Positions 52,478 through 62,076 of a DNA stretch of 64,000 bases are shown in pieces. This stretch comes from Fidelibacterota bacterium (lineage in GTDB: Bacteria; Fidelibacterota; Marinisomatia; Marinisomatales; TCS55). The notes under the pieces are model-generated. The model was not told the origin of the DNA, did no database searches, and was given only the letters and a program-made list of their open reading frames with translations. The stretch covers positions 124,001 to 188,000 of the forward strand of contig JAERSH010000044.1 of assembly GCA_016845785.1 (NCBI GenBank), given 5' to 3'. Within the stretch, counting starts at the first letter, position 1. Each line of letters begins with the position of its first letter. The position numbers and the translations under genes are program-made.

Positions 52478-53353
52478 TCAGAGAGACCGTTCTGCGGCCT
52501 CTACAGTGTTTTCCACCAGCATTGCAATGGTCATGGGGCCCACACCACCGGGGACTGGTGTGATTGCAGATGCTTTCTTCAAGAGTGATGCTTCTTCTCC
52601 ATCACCAACCAGTTTATATCCTTTTTCAGAATTAACATCGACTCGATTTATCCCCACATCTATCACCACTGCACCATCTTTAATATGGTCTCCTTGGAGG
52701 AATTCTGGAGAGCCTAAGGCAAGGATGACCACATCAGCTTGGCGTGTATATTGGAAAATATCCTTCGTTCCAGAATGACAAATCGTAACCGTTGCATTGG
52801 TCATGGGACTTTTCATACTGGTTAAAATGGAAATGGGGCGACCCACAATATTGCTTCGCCCGACCACAACCACATGTTTTCCGGAAAGGTCAATGTTGTA
52901 GTGAGACAAAATGCGCATTATCCCTTTGGGTGTACATGGAATGAATGTGGGCTTCCCTGCAGTCAAATTTCCCAGATTGACTGGGTGGAATCCATCCACG
53001 TCCTTTTCAGGGGTAATCGTATTTAAAATTCTATCACTGTCAATATGCTTTGGGAGGGGTAATTGGACCAAAATACCATGAAATCGATCATCTGCATTTA
53101 GGGTATTTATATGGGAAATCAGATCATTCTCAGATGTATCTGCTGGTAGTTTAATTGTTTCCGAAAATAAGCCAAGGGTAGAAAATTTTTTGGTTTTACT
53201 GTTTACGTATACTTGAGATGCGGGATCCTCTCCCACCAGAATTACAGCTAATCCCGGTATAATGCCCTTAGATTTTAGATTTTCTATACGAGAGGTAAGT
53301 CCATCATAAACAGCAGAACTGACCGTTTTACCGGATAAAATTTGTGCATCCAT
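52478..53353 (-). CDS. folD: Bifunctional methylenetetrahydrofolate dehydrogenase/cyclohydrolase
   Basis: About 291 residues from ATG 53353 (ILSGKTVSSAV start). Signatures: LVGEDPASQVYVNSKTKKF, VQLPLPKHIDSDRILNTITP then EKDVDGFHPVNLGNL, and VVVGRSNIVGRPISILTSMK with PGGVGPMTIAMLVENT at the end. It interconverts methylene-, methenyl- and 10-formyl-THF using NADP+. An in-frame upstream ATG at 53401 would overlap zapA by 32 bases and is less likely. Last gene of the thrS-to-folD operon. Confidence 0.95.
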   Translation of the reverse strand: MDAQILSGKTVSSAVYDGLTSRIENLKSKGIIPGLAVILVGEDPASQVYVNSKTKKFSTLGLFSETIKLPADTSENDLISHINTLNADDRFHGILVQLPLPKHIDSDRILNTITPEKDVDGFHPVNLGNLTAGKPTFIPCTPKGIMRILSHYNIDLSGKHVVVVGRSNIVGRPISILTSMKSPMTNATVTICHSGTKDIFQYTRQADVVILALGSPEFLQGDHIKDGAVVIDVGINRVDVNSEKGYKLVGDGEEASLLKKASAITPVPGGVGPMTIAMLVENTVEAAERSL

Positions 53354-53369
53354 GGTCAGTGATTTTATT

Positions 53370-53666
53370 CTATTGCTGGATCGATTCTTCGACAATTTCA
53401 ATTAATGATGAAACCTTTCGTTCCACTTCATTCTTTATCTTGTCTTGGTCTCGTTTTTCAGCAAACAATTCATCTGAAATATTCATGGCCGCAAGAATAG
53501 CCACCTTCGCTGGTACTTGAGGTGTAGCCAATTCATCCTGCACTTCCCTCATTTTTCCATCTACATATTCTGCAATATTTTTAATGTAGGTGGCATCTGC
53601 CGGTGCTTTGATTGTGTATTCTTGACCGTAGATGGTCACCTTAACGTAATTTTCACTGCTGTCCAT
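53370..53666 (-). CDS. zapA: Cell division protein ZapA
   Basis: About 98 residues from ATG 53666. The N-terminal VTIYGQEYTIKAPADATYIK (residues ~9-28) and YVDGKMREVQ, then AKVAILAAMNISDELFAEKR with a C-terminal coiled coil, are the ZapA pattern. It cross-links FtsZ filaments at the division ring. It follows pheT as in many bacteria. The frame is open up to 53735, but that start would lie inside pheT and lacks the conserved N terminus. Confidence 0.88.
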   Translation of the reverse strand: MDSSENYVKVTIYGQEYTIKAPADATYIKNIAEYVDGKMREVQDELATPQVPAKVAILAAMNISDELFAEKRDQDKIKNEVERKVSSLIEIVEESIQQ

Positions 53667-53685
53667 ATGATCACTCTTGTTTATT

Positions 53686-56073
53686 CTATCGTAATTTAGC
53701 ACCGAATTTATTAGAAACCACTTTGATAATTCCATCTATCACGGAATTTACATCTTTATCTTCAAGTGTTTTAGAAGCGCTTTGAAATACAAGATTTATG
53801 GCGATTGCCTTCTGGCCTTCACCGACGGATTTATGTCGAAAAATATTAATCGGTTCAGATTGGATTAAAATGCCTCTCCCATTCTTACTAATGGTATCCA
53901 TCACATCGCCTACGCGGATTGATTCATCCATAACAAAATTTAAATCCCGCTCTACCACGGGATAATTTACAATTCCTGCGTATGATGGCTGTTTATCCGC
54001 AATGGCAATCAATGCGTTTAAGTCGAACTGAAATCCATAGCATAGATCAGTATCTAATTGCATTGTTGATGCAAATCTCGGCGAAATCATTCCAATATAT
54101 CCAATTGGAGTTTTATCGACCACAATTGCAGAGCAATTTCCTAAACCATAAGGATTTTCATCCACCAACTCATAAGATGCCTTATCAACATTCATGCGAG
54201 AAAATAAACCATCAATAGCGCCTTTAAGTACGTGGTAATCGGCTGGTTGGTCTTGTTCACGGTGAACAGATGCTTTTGTGAATTGGCCATGTACAATCCC
54301 AGCCAATTGAAATTTTTCACGAATACCTTTTAATCCAGATTCAGCCTGTTCAAATACATTTCCCCATTCGAATAACATGAGGTTGGGATGTCCGTTTTTT
54401 ATATTAAAATCAACATTTTCCATTAATCCTGGAAATAAACTGGTTCGAAGCTGGCTCATTGTATCCGACAGTGGATTCATCATTTTTACCGATTCAAAAT
54501 CCAAAATGGATATTTTTTCTTCCGATTGAAGGGAATTATTAAATACTTGGGTAAAGCCCAATCCAGATATAATTGATAAAATTTTTGAAAGGCCTTTATG
54601 GGGGTCAGGCTGATCACCGTTCATAATCCCCTCATAATGATATTTCGATGGCACATTTTCATATCCAAAGAGACGGATTACTTCTTCAATAAGGTCCACT
54701 TCCCTTTCAATATCAGGCCGCCATGAAGGTGGAGTGCACTGCCATGATTTGGATTTCCCGTTTACATCGCACCCAATCCCTTTTAATGCGCGAATAATAA
54801 AATCATCTGAAATATCACAACCGGACAGTATATCTAGTTTTTCTCGAGTCAATGTTATTTCGTTTTGGGTAATTTGCTTTGGGTATGGATCTACGATTCC
54901 GGGTACCCATTCACCACCAGCAACTTCTTCGAGGAGGCCTACAGTACGCCAGAAAGCCTTTTCTGCTCCATTTGGATCTGCGCCCCGTTCAAATCGCTTG
55001 GAAGCGTCTGTAGACATGCCCAAAGCCTTGGCGCCTTTTCGAACTGTGGGGGGATCAAAATAAGCACTTTCAATGAGTACGGTTGTAGTCGAATCAGTTA
55101 CGGCACTTTCAAGGCCACCCATGATTCCGGCTATTGCCACAGGATCCTTACCATTGGTAATGAGCAATTCATTGGAAGATACGTTCCGTTCCACCTCATC
55201 CAGTGTGGTAATTTTTTCTCCTTTTTTACCGCGACGAATTAATATTTCTTTAGACCCCAGTTGATCGTAATCAAACATGTGAGTGGGGTGGCCCATTTCC
55301 ATGAGTACAAAATTGGATATATCCACAATATTATTAATGCTGCGTTGCCCCACTGATTCCAATCTGGATTTAAGCCAATTCGGTGAATCACCGACTTTTA
55401 CATTTTTAACAACACCGGCAATATAACGCGGACAATCATTTTTATCTTCAATTGAAATACTAACGAACGATTCTGCTTCATTTGATTTAAATGACCGAGG
55501 AGAATAATCCGGAATTTCTAATGGCGTTTCTAATTGAATTGCCAGATCTCGAGCCACACCTAAATGAGAAAAACAGTCGGGACGATTTGGTGTAATATCC
55601 AACTCAATTTGATCTAAATGGGAATCAATATATTTGGTAAAAGATTGTCCCGGCTTTGCCACATCATTCAATACCATAATGCCATCATGCTCTTCTGAAA
55701 TACCCAATTCTCTTTCAGAGCAAATCATACCCTGGCTGACTTCTCCCCTAATTTTGGCTTTACTAATCTTGAAGTCACCGGGCAATACAGCGCCAACAGG
55801 CGCAAATGCTATTTTTTGTCCTTTATCCACATTGGGTGCACCGCAGACGACAGGGTAAGTCTCATTGCCATCATACACTTCACAAAGACTTAATCGATCT
55901 GCATTGGGATGTTTTTTTCTTGATGTCACTTCGCCAATAATGATATCACCCAATTTGGATGTAACTACATTCAATTCAGCTTCAAGGCCAAGCATGGTCA
56001 ATTGATCGGCGATATCTTGGGTACTGCCTTCAAGGGAAATAAATGATTTGAGCCAATCGATGGAAATTTTCAT
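53686..56073 (-). CDS. pheT: Phenylalanine-tRNA ligase beta subunit
   Basis: 795 residues. Order: N-terminal MKISIDWLKSFI, tRNA-binding EMAP-like domain (~40-150; VVCGAPNVDKGQKIAFAPVG), B3/B4 editing domain (YIAGVVKNVKV; HPTHMFDYDQLG), B5 (REKLDILSGCDIS), the core with SDTMSQLRTSLFPGLMENVD (~475-494) and an FDX-ACB C-terminal domain (YPVVERDLNFVMDESI). It forms the alpha2beta2 enzyme with pheS, whose end shares a base with its start. Confidence 0.97.
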   Translation of the reverse strand: MKISIDWLKSFISLEGSTQDIADQLTMLGLEAELNVVTSKLGDIIIGEVTSRKKHPNADRLSLCEVYDGNETYPVVCGAPNVDKGQKIAFAPVGAVLPGDFKISKAKIRGEVSQGMICSERELGISEEHDGIMVLNDVAKPGQSFTKYIDSHLDQIELDITPNRPDCFSHLGVARDLAIQLETPLEIPDYSPRSFKSNEAESFVSISIEDKNDCPRYIAGVVKNVKVGDSPNWLKSRLESVGQRSINNIVDISNFVLMEMGHPTHMFDYDQLGSKEILIRRGKKGEKITTLDEVERNVSSNELLITNGKDPVAIAGIMGGLESAVTDSTTTVLIESAYFDPPTVRKGAKALGMSTDASKRFERGADPNGAEKAFWRTVGLLEEVAGGEWVPGIVDPYPKQITQNEITLTREKLDILSGCDISDDFIIRALKGIGCDVNGKSKSWQCTPPSWRPDIEREVDLIEEVIRLFGYENVPSKYHYEGIMNGDQPDPHKGLSKILSIISGLGFTQVFNNSLQSEEKISILDFESVKMMNPLSDTMSQLRTSLFPGLMENVDFNIKNGHPNLMLFEWGNVFEQAESGLKGIREKFQLAGIVHGQFTKASVHREQDQPADYHVLKGAIDGLFSRMNVDKASYELVDENPYGLGNCSAIVVDKTPIGYIGMISPRFASTMQLDTDLCYGFQFDLNALIAIADKQPSYAGIVNYPVVERDLNFVMDESIRVGDVMDTISKNGRGILIQSEPINIFRHKSVGEGQKAIAINLVFQSASKTLEDKDVNSVIDGIIKVVSNKFGAKLR

Positions 56074-57056
56074 TAGAATTGCTCCAAAAAGCGCATATCG
56101 CCTTGATAGAGCAGTCGAATGTCATCAATACCGTACTTCAACATACAAATCCGCTCTAAACCCATACCGAAAGCGAATCCATGCCAAATATCTGGATCCA
56201 CATTAACAGATTTAAATACTTCCGGATCAACCATGCCGCAACCAAGGATTTCGAGCCATTGCCCCCTTTGTTCACTCCAAATATCCACTTCGGCGCTGGG
56301 TTCTGTAAATGGGAAAAAACTGGGTCGGAATCGCATCTTTGTATTCGGACCAAACATCCGTTTTACAAAATATTCTAGAATCCCCTTTTGATCAGCGAAT
56401 GACACATGTTTATCGACATAAATGCCTTCAACCTGATGAAAGAGACAATAACTTTTAAAACTGATAGCCTCATTCCGATATACCCGTCCCGGTACAATAT
56501 GACGCAGTGGCGGTTCTTGTTCTTCCATCAAGTGGATTTGCACATTGGATGTATGGGTGCGAAGTACGGTTTCAGGATCAATAAAAAATGTATCCTGCAT
56601 ATCGCGGGCCGGATGTTCCGGCGGAAAATTCAGTGCACTAAAATTATGAAAATCATCATCCACTTCCGGGCCATAAGCGACAGAAAAACCGACATCCATG
56701 AAAATCGATTTAATCTCATCCATGGTTTGCTGCAATGGATGGACATGACCAATGGGAAATGCCAAACCGGGCAATGTATAATCTACATCATTTACTTCAG
56801 TTTTTCCCTTTTCGCCTGGGCTATTGGATTCAAATGCTAGGGTTAATTCTTGTTTGAGTTCATTGAGTAATTGACCGGCCATTGGTCGATCTTTACCATC
56901 TATATCTTTCATGCCAGCGAACAATCCGGCGACGAGGCCTTTACGGCCCAAATATTTTACACGTAATGATTCAACGGATTGGTCATCCGTTGGAAAGGGA
57001 TCAGAATCGGCCCGAAATGAATTCCGGACCGATTCAATTGATTCCTTCAGGATCAT
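56073..57056 (-). CDS. pheS: Phenylalanine-tRNA ligase alpha subunit
   Basis: 327 residues. It has a short N-terminal helical arm (LRVKYLGRKGLVAGLFAGMK). The class II motifs are FSVAYGPEVDDDFHNFSALN, RPSFFPFTEPSAEVDIW and the ATP-binding GFAFGMGLERICMLKYGIDD (~298-317). It provides the aminoacylation site of PheRS. It starts right next to the rplT stop, so the ribosomal-protein and PheRS genes form one operon. Confidence 0.97.
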   Translation of the reverse strand: MILKESIESVRNSFRADSDPFPTDDQSVESLRVKYLGRKGLVAGLFAGMKDIDGKDRPMAGQLLNELKQELTLAFESNSPGEKGKTEVNDVDYTLPGLAFPIGHVHPLQQTMDEIKSIFMDVGFSVAYGPEVDDDFHNFSALNFPPEHPARDMQDTFFIDPETVLRTHTSNVQIHLMEEQEPPLRHIVPGRVYRNEAISFKSYCLFHQVEGIYVDKHVSFADQKGILEYFVKRMFGPNTKMRFRPSFFPFTEPSAEVDIWSEQRGQWLEILGCGMVDPEVFKSVNVDPDIWHGFAFGMGLERICMLKYGIDDIRLLYQGDMRFLEQF

Positions 57057-57404
57057 CTAGCTGTTGACAGCCTTTGCGAGCTCAGCAAAAGCATTGGGCT
57101 CATTCATGGCCATATCGGCCAAGACCTTACGGTTGAGATCAATTCCTTTTGTTTTGAGTCCGGAGATGAACTGAGAATAGGACAAGCCGTGTTGCCGCGC
57201 AGCTGCATTGATACGGATAATCCACAGACGGCGGAACTGACGTTTCCTTTGTCTGCGGTCCCTATATGCATACAGTCCTGCCTTCTCTACTGCATCTTTA
57301 GCAGCTTTGAAGTTGCGGCTCCGGGCACCATAGTAGCCCTTGGCCTGCTTCACTATTTTGCGATGTCGTCTGTGCCGTGGCACAGAACTATTTGCTCTAG
57401 GCAT
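57057..57404 (-). CDS. rplT: 50S ribosomal protein L20
   Basis: 115 residues, the standard length. Basic N-terminal extension ([20 protein letters not shown]) then [20 protein letters not shown] and [20 protein letters not shown]. It binds 23S rRNA early in assembly and, in other bacteria, represses its own operon through the mRNA. It follows rpmI by 16 bases. Confidence 0.97.
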   Translation of the reverse strand: MPRANSSVPRHRRHRKIVKQAKGYYGARSRNFKAAKDAVEKAGLYAYRDRRQRKRQFRRLWIIRINAAARQHGLSYSQFISGLKTKGIDLNRKVLADMAMNEPNAFAELAKAVNS

Positions 57405-57420
57405 ATGTCTATACTCCTAT

Positions 57421-57615
57421 TTATTGAGCAATCATCCGACGGACGCGCTTTTCTTCAGAACTGTCTACCAAGTCAGGTTGACGCATCTTCCGTTTTGCGC
57501 TGTTACTCCGGCGAATGAGCATGTGGCTATGGTTTGCTTTGTTTCGTCTTATTTTACCAGTACCTGTCAAACGAAATCGTTTGGCGGCACTGCGTCTTGT
57601 TTTCTGCTTAGGCAT
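57421..57615 (-). CDS. rpmI: 50S ribosomal protein L35
   Basis: 64 residues, normal size. Typical sequence PKQKTRRSAAKRFRLTGTGK with a basic middle (RNKANHSHMLIRR). It lies between infC (10 bases upstream) and rplT, the universal infC-rpmI-rplT order. Confidence 0.97.
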   Translation of the reverse strand: MPKQKTRRSAAKRFRLTGTGKIRRNKANHSHMLIRRSNSAKRKMRQPDLVDSSEEKRVRRMIAQ

Positions 57616-57625
57616 TGACTTTCTC

Positions 57626-58138
57626 CTATTTACCAGTCAAAACGATCGTCTGACGACGACCTTCCAAGTCTCCTTGCTTTTCTACGACGGCCAAGTCGGA
57701 AAGCATTTCAATCACGCGATTTAATACATCCAAACCCAAATCGGTTCTGGATAATTCTCTACCGCGATACATGAGTGTCACTTTTAATTTGCACCCATCA
57801 GATAAAAATTTTCTACCTCGGTTTACTTTGGTCTCCAAATCGTGATCATCAATTCTGGGACGAACGCGGATCTCTTTAATTTTAACCACATGTTGTTTCT
57901 TTTTGCTCGCTTGTGCTTTTTTCTTCTCTTCGTACTTTAATTTACCGTAATTAAGAATTTTTGCCACAGGCGGCTTGGCATTTGGGGCCACTTCGATGAG
58001 ATCTTGTCCCACATCCTTGGCTCTGGCAATGGCATCTTCCAAGGACATGACACCTAACTGTTCTCCTGATTCTGAAATCAGCCGTACTTCTGAAGCACGG
58101 ATTTTTTCATTGACTCTGATTTTATTGACTTTCGCGAT
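57626..58138 (-). CDS. infC: Translation initiation factor IF-3 (non-canonical ATC start)
   Basis: 170 residues if started at ATC 58138-58136. The first in-frame ATG (58048) would drop 30 conserved residues, including RVNEKIRASEVRLISESGEQ. The ATC lies 8 bases after AGGAG (58151-58147), and infC is well known for AUU, AUC or AUA starts, which underlie its autoregulation. The N-terminal domain, lysine-rich linker (KYEEKKKAQASKKKQHVVK) and C-terminal domain (KEIRVRPRIDDHDLETKVNR) are complete. It prevents premature subunit joining and proofreads the initiator tRNA. The start is inside the 3' end of thrS, overlapping by 17 bases. Confidence 0.93.
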   Translation of the reverse strand: MAKVNKIRVNEKIRASEVRLISESGEQLGVMSLEDAIARAKDVGQDLIEVAPNAKPPVAKILNYGKLKYEEKKKAQASKKKQHVVKIKEIRVRPRIDDHDLETKVNRGRKFLSDGCKLKVTLMYRGRELSRTDLGLDVLNRVIEMLSDLAVVEKQGDLEGRRQTIVLTGK

Positions 58139-60077
58139 GGGGTTGACTCCTTTTGTTTACTTCGGATATTAGGCTCGATAATAGATCATCCACAGACATA
58201 GTGCCTTGATCACCTAAAAATCGACGGCGCACTGAAACGGTATTTTCATTCGCCTCCTTCTCGCCAACTATCATCATGACAGGAATTTTACTTAATTCTG
58301 CCTGACGAATTTTTGCGCCTATTTTTTCAGGACGATCGTCTAATGAGACGCGTAATCCTCCTGCTTTAAATTTTGCTTGTAGAGATTGGGCATACCCATG
58401 TGCTTTCTCTGAAATAGGTAAAATGACCGCTTGTTTTGGGGCCAGCCACAGTGGAAAATCGCCACCATAATGTTCAATTAAAAATCCAATGAACCGTTCG
58501 TGCGTACTTAATGGTGCGCGATGAATGCATAATGGTGTCTGTTCCGTGCCCTTTTCATCCGTATATGTGAGGTCGAATCGTTTGGGAATTGCAAAATCGA
58601 CTTGGTTCGTTGCCAAAGTGAATTCTTTACCAATGGCACTCCAAACTTGCACATCCACCTTCGGACCGTAAAATGCTGCTTCTCCCGGAATTTCTACGTA
58701 GGGAATATTCCCCTCCTTCAGGGCATTTCGAACTGCTTCTTCTGTTTCAATCCACAGTTCCGGCTCATCAATATATTTTTTACCTAAATCTGCTGGATCA
58801 TGTAAGCTGAGACGCATCTCATATTTTTCAATCCCAAATATATCAAAATATTCTAGATACATTTTACACACATCCAGAAATTCTCTGTTGAAATCTTCAG
58901 GAGAGCAGTAAATATGGGCATCATTCATTTGCATACTTCGGACGCGCATAAGGCCAAATAATTGACCGGATTTTTCATAACGGTAGCATGTGCCGTATTC
59001 CGCAATCCGAAATGGAAGATCACGATAGCTCTTTGGAGATGCATCATAAATTTTATGATGATGAGGACAATTCATTGGTTTTACATAATATTCAGTCCCA
59101 TCCACATCCATGGCCGGATACATGGCATCTTTATACAAATCCAAATGGCCGGATTTTTTGTACAAATCCCCTTTGGTTAAATGGGGTGATCGTACTTGAT
59201 GGTATCCATGATTGGATTCGGTCTCTTTCGCTAACTTTTCTAATTCGTCAATAATAACACCACCGTTGGGCAGCCATAATGGTAGGCCGGGACCCACTTC
59301 ATCATCAAATGTATATATCTCTAATTCTTTGCCGAGTTTGCGGTGATCACGCTTTTTTGCTTCCTCTAAGAAGTGTAAATATTCTTTTAATCCATCTTTA
59401 GATGAAAATACAGTACCATAAATCCGCTGAAGCATTTTATTGCTTTCATCCCCTCGCCAATATGCACCGGATGTACTCAATAGTTTGAAATGTTTTATTT
59501 TACCTGTGGATGGAACGTGGGGCCCTCGACAGAGATCAATGAAATCGCCTTGTCCGTATGCAGAAATATTATCTTGGGAATCAATTTGCTCAATAATTTC
59601 AACCTTATAGTTTTCCCCCATCCCCTTAAACAATTCGATAGCTTCATCTCGACCCAATTCTTGACGCGATACAAATAAATTATCTTTAGATAATTCCCGC
59701 ATTTTATCCTCAATCTTTTCGAGATCATCATCTGTAAATGTGCCATCAATATCGAAATCATAATAAAAACGATTTTCAATAGCCGGACCAATAGTCACTT
59801 GCGCATCTGGCCATAGTGATTTAACCGCTTGTGCCATCAAGTGGGCCGTACTGTGGAGCAATACTTCGTGACCTTCATCAGAACTACCTGTGTGTAAACT
59901 TAAATCTGCATCCTCCATGATGGGAACAGTTGCATCAGTAAATTGACCATTAATCGTTGCTGCTACCGTATCCTTGGCCAAACGAGGACCGATACTCTCA
60001 GCCACATCAAGGGGCGTTATACCTGCATCGAATATTCGTGTAGATTGGTCTGGTAATGTGATCGTGATTTGAGGCAT
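58122..60077 (-). CDS. thrS: Threonine-tRNA ligase
   Basis: 651 residues. An N-terminal TGS domain (1-62) is followed by the editing domain (HSTAHLMAQAVKSLWPDAQV with zinc-type His residues). The catalytic core follows with YVKPMNCPHHHKIYDASPKS (~330-349) providing the zinc ligands, RIAEYGTCYRYEKSGQLFGL and MQMNDAHIYC, then the anticodon domain (AVILPISEKAHGYAQSLQAK). It charges tRNA-Thr. It heads the thrS-infC-rpmI-rplT-pheS-pheT series, and its end overlaps the infC start. Confidence 0.97.
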   Translation of the reverse strand: MPQITITLPDQSTRIFDAGITPLDVAESIGPRLAKDTVAATINGQFTDATVPIMEDADLSLHTGSSDEGHEVLLHSTAHLMAQAVKSLWPDAQVTIGPAIENRFYYDFDIDGTFTDDDLEKIEDKMRELSKDNLFVSRQELGRDEAIELFKGMGENYKVEIIEQIDSQDNISAYGQGDFIDLCRGPHVPSTGKIKHFKLLSTSGAYWRGDESNKMLQRIYGTVFSSKDGLKEYLHFLEEAKKRDHRKLGKELEIYTFDDEVGPGLPLWLPNGGVIIDELEKLAKETESNHGYHQVRSPHLTKGDLYKKSGHLDLYKDAMYPAMDVDGTEYYVKPMNCPHHHKIYDASPKSYRDLPFRIAEYGTCYRYEKSGQLFGLMRVRSMQMNDAHIYCSPEDFNREFLDVCKMYLEYFDIFGIEKYEMRLSLHDPADLGKKYIDEPELWIETEEAVRNALKEGNIPYVEIPGEAAFYGPKVDVQVWSAIGKEFTLATNQVDFAIPKRFDLTYTDEKGTEQTPLCIHRAPLSTHERFIGFLIEHYGGDFPLWLAPKQAVILPISEKAHGYAQSLQAKFKAGGLRVSLDDRPEKIGAKIRQAELSKIPVMMIVGEKEANENTVSVRRRFLGDQGTMSVDDLLSSLISEVNKRSQPHRESQ

Positions 60078-60202
60078 GGGGTTAAAAATGGACGCGCAAA
60101 ATTAAAATGCAAATCGGCCGTACGTCGCCGTAAGCGAAATTGGCTTCACTTTGGAAGGTGTTTGATATGTTAAATCTAACATTATGTTTGTTTTGACTTG
60201 GT

Positions 60203-60241
60203 TTAAAATTGGGTCTCAGGACTGATGAAATCCAATTTTAA
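60203..60241. promoter_or_regulatory. Perfect 10-bp inverted repeat between tRNA-Val and thrS
   Basis: TTAAAATTGG (60203-60212) and CCAATTTTAA (60232-60241) enclose 19 bases. On the minus strand it lies about 125 bases upstream of the thrS start and 53 bases past tRNA-Val. It could be a leader stem of the thrS operon or the end structure of the tRNA transcript. No T run follows. The rest of 60078-60293 shows no gene. Confidence 0.4.
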
Positions 60242-60293
60242 TTTGTGGACGATTATTCCGATAAATCGGGAAACCGTTGGCCCCACAGAAAAG

Positions 60294-60368
<75 letters not shown>

Positions 60369-60426
60369 CTAAAAAAGCTTGGGAATTTACTTGAGTTATC
60401 GAATATCCCGGAAAGAATATTTACAA

Positions 60427-62076
60427 TTAATTATTTATGGAATCTGAAGGCGATAAGGCGATAGCATAGGCATGATCATCGGCGATCATTCCCAAAGCGG
60501 TTTTTACGATTTTATCATCTTTTAGTGCTTGTTTCAGACGACCTTCCGGGCCATCCATTAATCCGGCGAACTCTAGAAGGAGTATTTGTTTTATATCATC
60601 TGATTCAATATTTACCCTAGACTTTTCTTGAGATGTATAAAACGCTTTTAGCGATTCAAGGGCAGATTGAGCCGTTTGATCTGTTGAATCCAAATGAGCT
60701 ATTTTATCCGATAGGTCGTTCAGCTCTTTTTCCCCTGGGAGCGCAACGCTATCCTTATTGTCGATGAATGTATTGAATTTATCCAATAACTTATCATCGT
60801 TGAGTACGGCATCGAAATCTGAGTAGTTATGTTTATTCTCTTGGGCAAATGCATAAAAATATCCACTGCGCCAGTATTGAGTCGTAAGGATATCCATGAG
60901 CTCAGGTGTTACCACGGAATCCGGTGTAATGCCGCCATTTCCCAAAACAGTCCGCCCACCCATTGTCGTAAAGACTGAATCCTCTTCAGTTTGATTCATA
61001 ATATATTTATCATCGATATAATCTCGTCTTTGAATGAATCGACCACTGGGTACATAATATCTGGCTGTGGTGACGGTAATGGCGCGTTTATCATCGATGG
61101 GATAAGCCGTTTGAACCAATCCTTTACCAAAAGATTTTTGACCAATCACAACACCACGATCTAAATCCTGAACCGTGCCCGCAACTATTTCACTGGCAGA
61201 AGCACTCCCTTGGTTAATCAAAATGGCAATTTTCACATCAGATGGTACCAATGGCTTCCTTCGAGAATAAAATGTGCGATTTGCATCCTTAATCCTGCCT
61301 TTTGTGGAGAGTAATGGTTGATTCTTTTCAATGATCATATCCAAAAGTGCAACGGCAGATGCCATTAAACCGCCGGGATTATCCCGAAGATCGATAATAA
61401 TTTCACTGGCATCATCAGATAATAATTCACCAAGCGCGTTGGCCATTTCATTGGGTGTATTTCTGGAGAATCGATTGAGCCGTACGTATCCCGTTGATGG
61501 AGATAACATACCAGCATAGGTCACATCTTTTACAATAATATTTGAACGAATCAGATTGAATTCAATAGGATCATCCTCTCCAAAACGCTTCACGGTTAAT
61601 TTAACTTTGGTGCCCTTCTCTCCCCTTATCCTTGCGGCCGCATCATTAAATGATAGAGATTTCACTTCTTCTTCATCGACTTTAAGAATGATATCGCCAC
61701 TAACAATACCCGCTTTTTTAGCAGGCCCCCCATCCATTGGGGCAACTACAGACATGGTTTTATTCCGATATCCCAGTTGGATGCCTACGCCACCATATTT
61801 TCCTTTACTGAGGACATTGACCCGGTGCTGTTCATCTTCAACCATAAATGAAGTATATGGATCTAGATTTTGGGTAATGCTGTTGATGCTGGCTTTGGTG
61901 AATGCTTCAGGATCCAATTCATGCAGATAGGTAGAAAAAATTTGATTATATACTTGATTAATCAATCGTTGTGATTCACCCACCTGTCGGTAAAAACTGG
62001 ATTGGGTTACAGCGAGAGAAATGGCGCCGGTAATGATAACAACCGTTAATATTAATTTGATGAAATATTTTTTCAT
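60427..62076 (-). CDS. C-terminal processing peptidase (S41 family)
   Basis: 549 residues. An N-terminal signal/anchor helix (LILTVVIITGAISLAVT) precedes a PDZ domain (YGGVGIQLGYRNKTMSVVAP; AGIVSGDIILKVDEEEV, residues ~95-155). The S41 protease core has VRLNRFSRNT, the Ser motif NQGSASASEIVAGTVQDLDR (~290-309) and the Lys motif IGQKSFGKGLVQT. A ~150-residue helical C-terminal extension follows. It trims or degrades envelope proteins in the periplasm. It overlaps tmk by 4 bases. Confidence 0.92.
   Translation of the reverse strand: MKKYFIKLILTVVIITGAISLAVTQSSFYRQVGESQRLINQVYNQIFSTYLHELDPEAFTKASINSITQNLDPYTSFMVEDEQHRVNVLSKGKYGGVGIQLGYRNKTMSVVAPMDGGPAKKAGIVSGDIILKVDEEEVKSLSFNDAAARIRGEKGTKVKLTVKRFGEDDPIEFNLIRSNIIVKDVTYAGMLSPSTGYVRLNRFSRNTPNEMANALGELLSDDASEIIIDLRDNPGGLMASAVALLDMIIEKNQPLLSTKGRIKDANRTFYSRRKPLVPSDVKIAILINQGSASASEIVAGTVQDLDRGVVIGQKSFGKGLVQTAYPIDDKRAITVTTARYYVPSGRFIQRRDYIDDKYIMNQTEEDSVFTTMGGRTVLGNGGITPDSVVTPELMDILTTQYWRSGYFYAFAQENKHNYSDFDAVLNDDKLLDKFNTFIDNKDSVALPGEKELNDLSDKIAHLDSTDQTAQSALESLKAFYTSQEKSRVNIESDDIKQILLLEFAGLMDGPEGRLKQALKDDKIVKTALGMIADDHAYAIALSPSDSINN

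Noticed and set aside
60078-60293. Possible T-box riboswitch in the thrS leader
   Set aside because: No T-box consensus, specifier loop or terminator/antiterminator pair was seen; only a plain inverted repeat is present.
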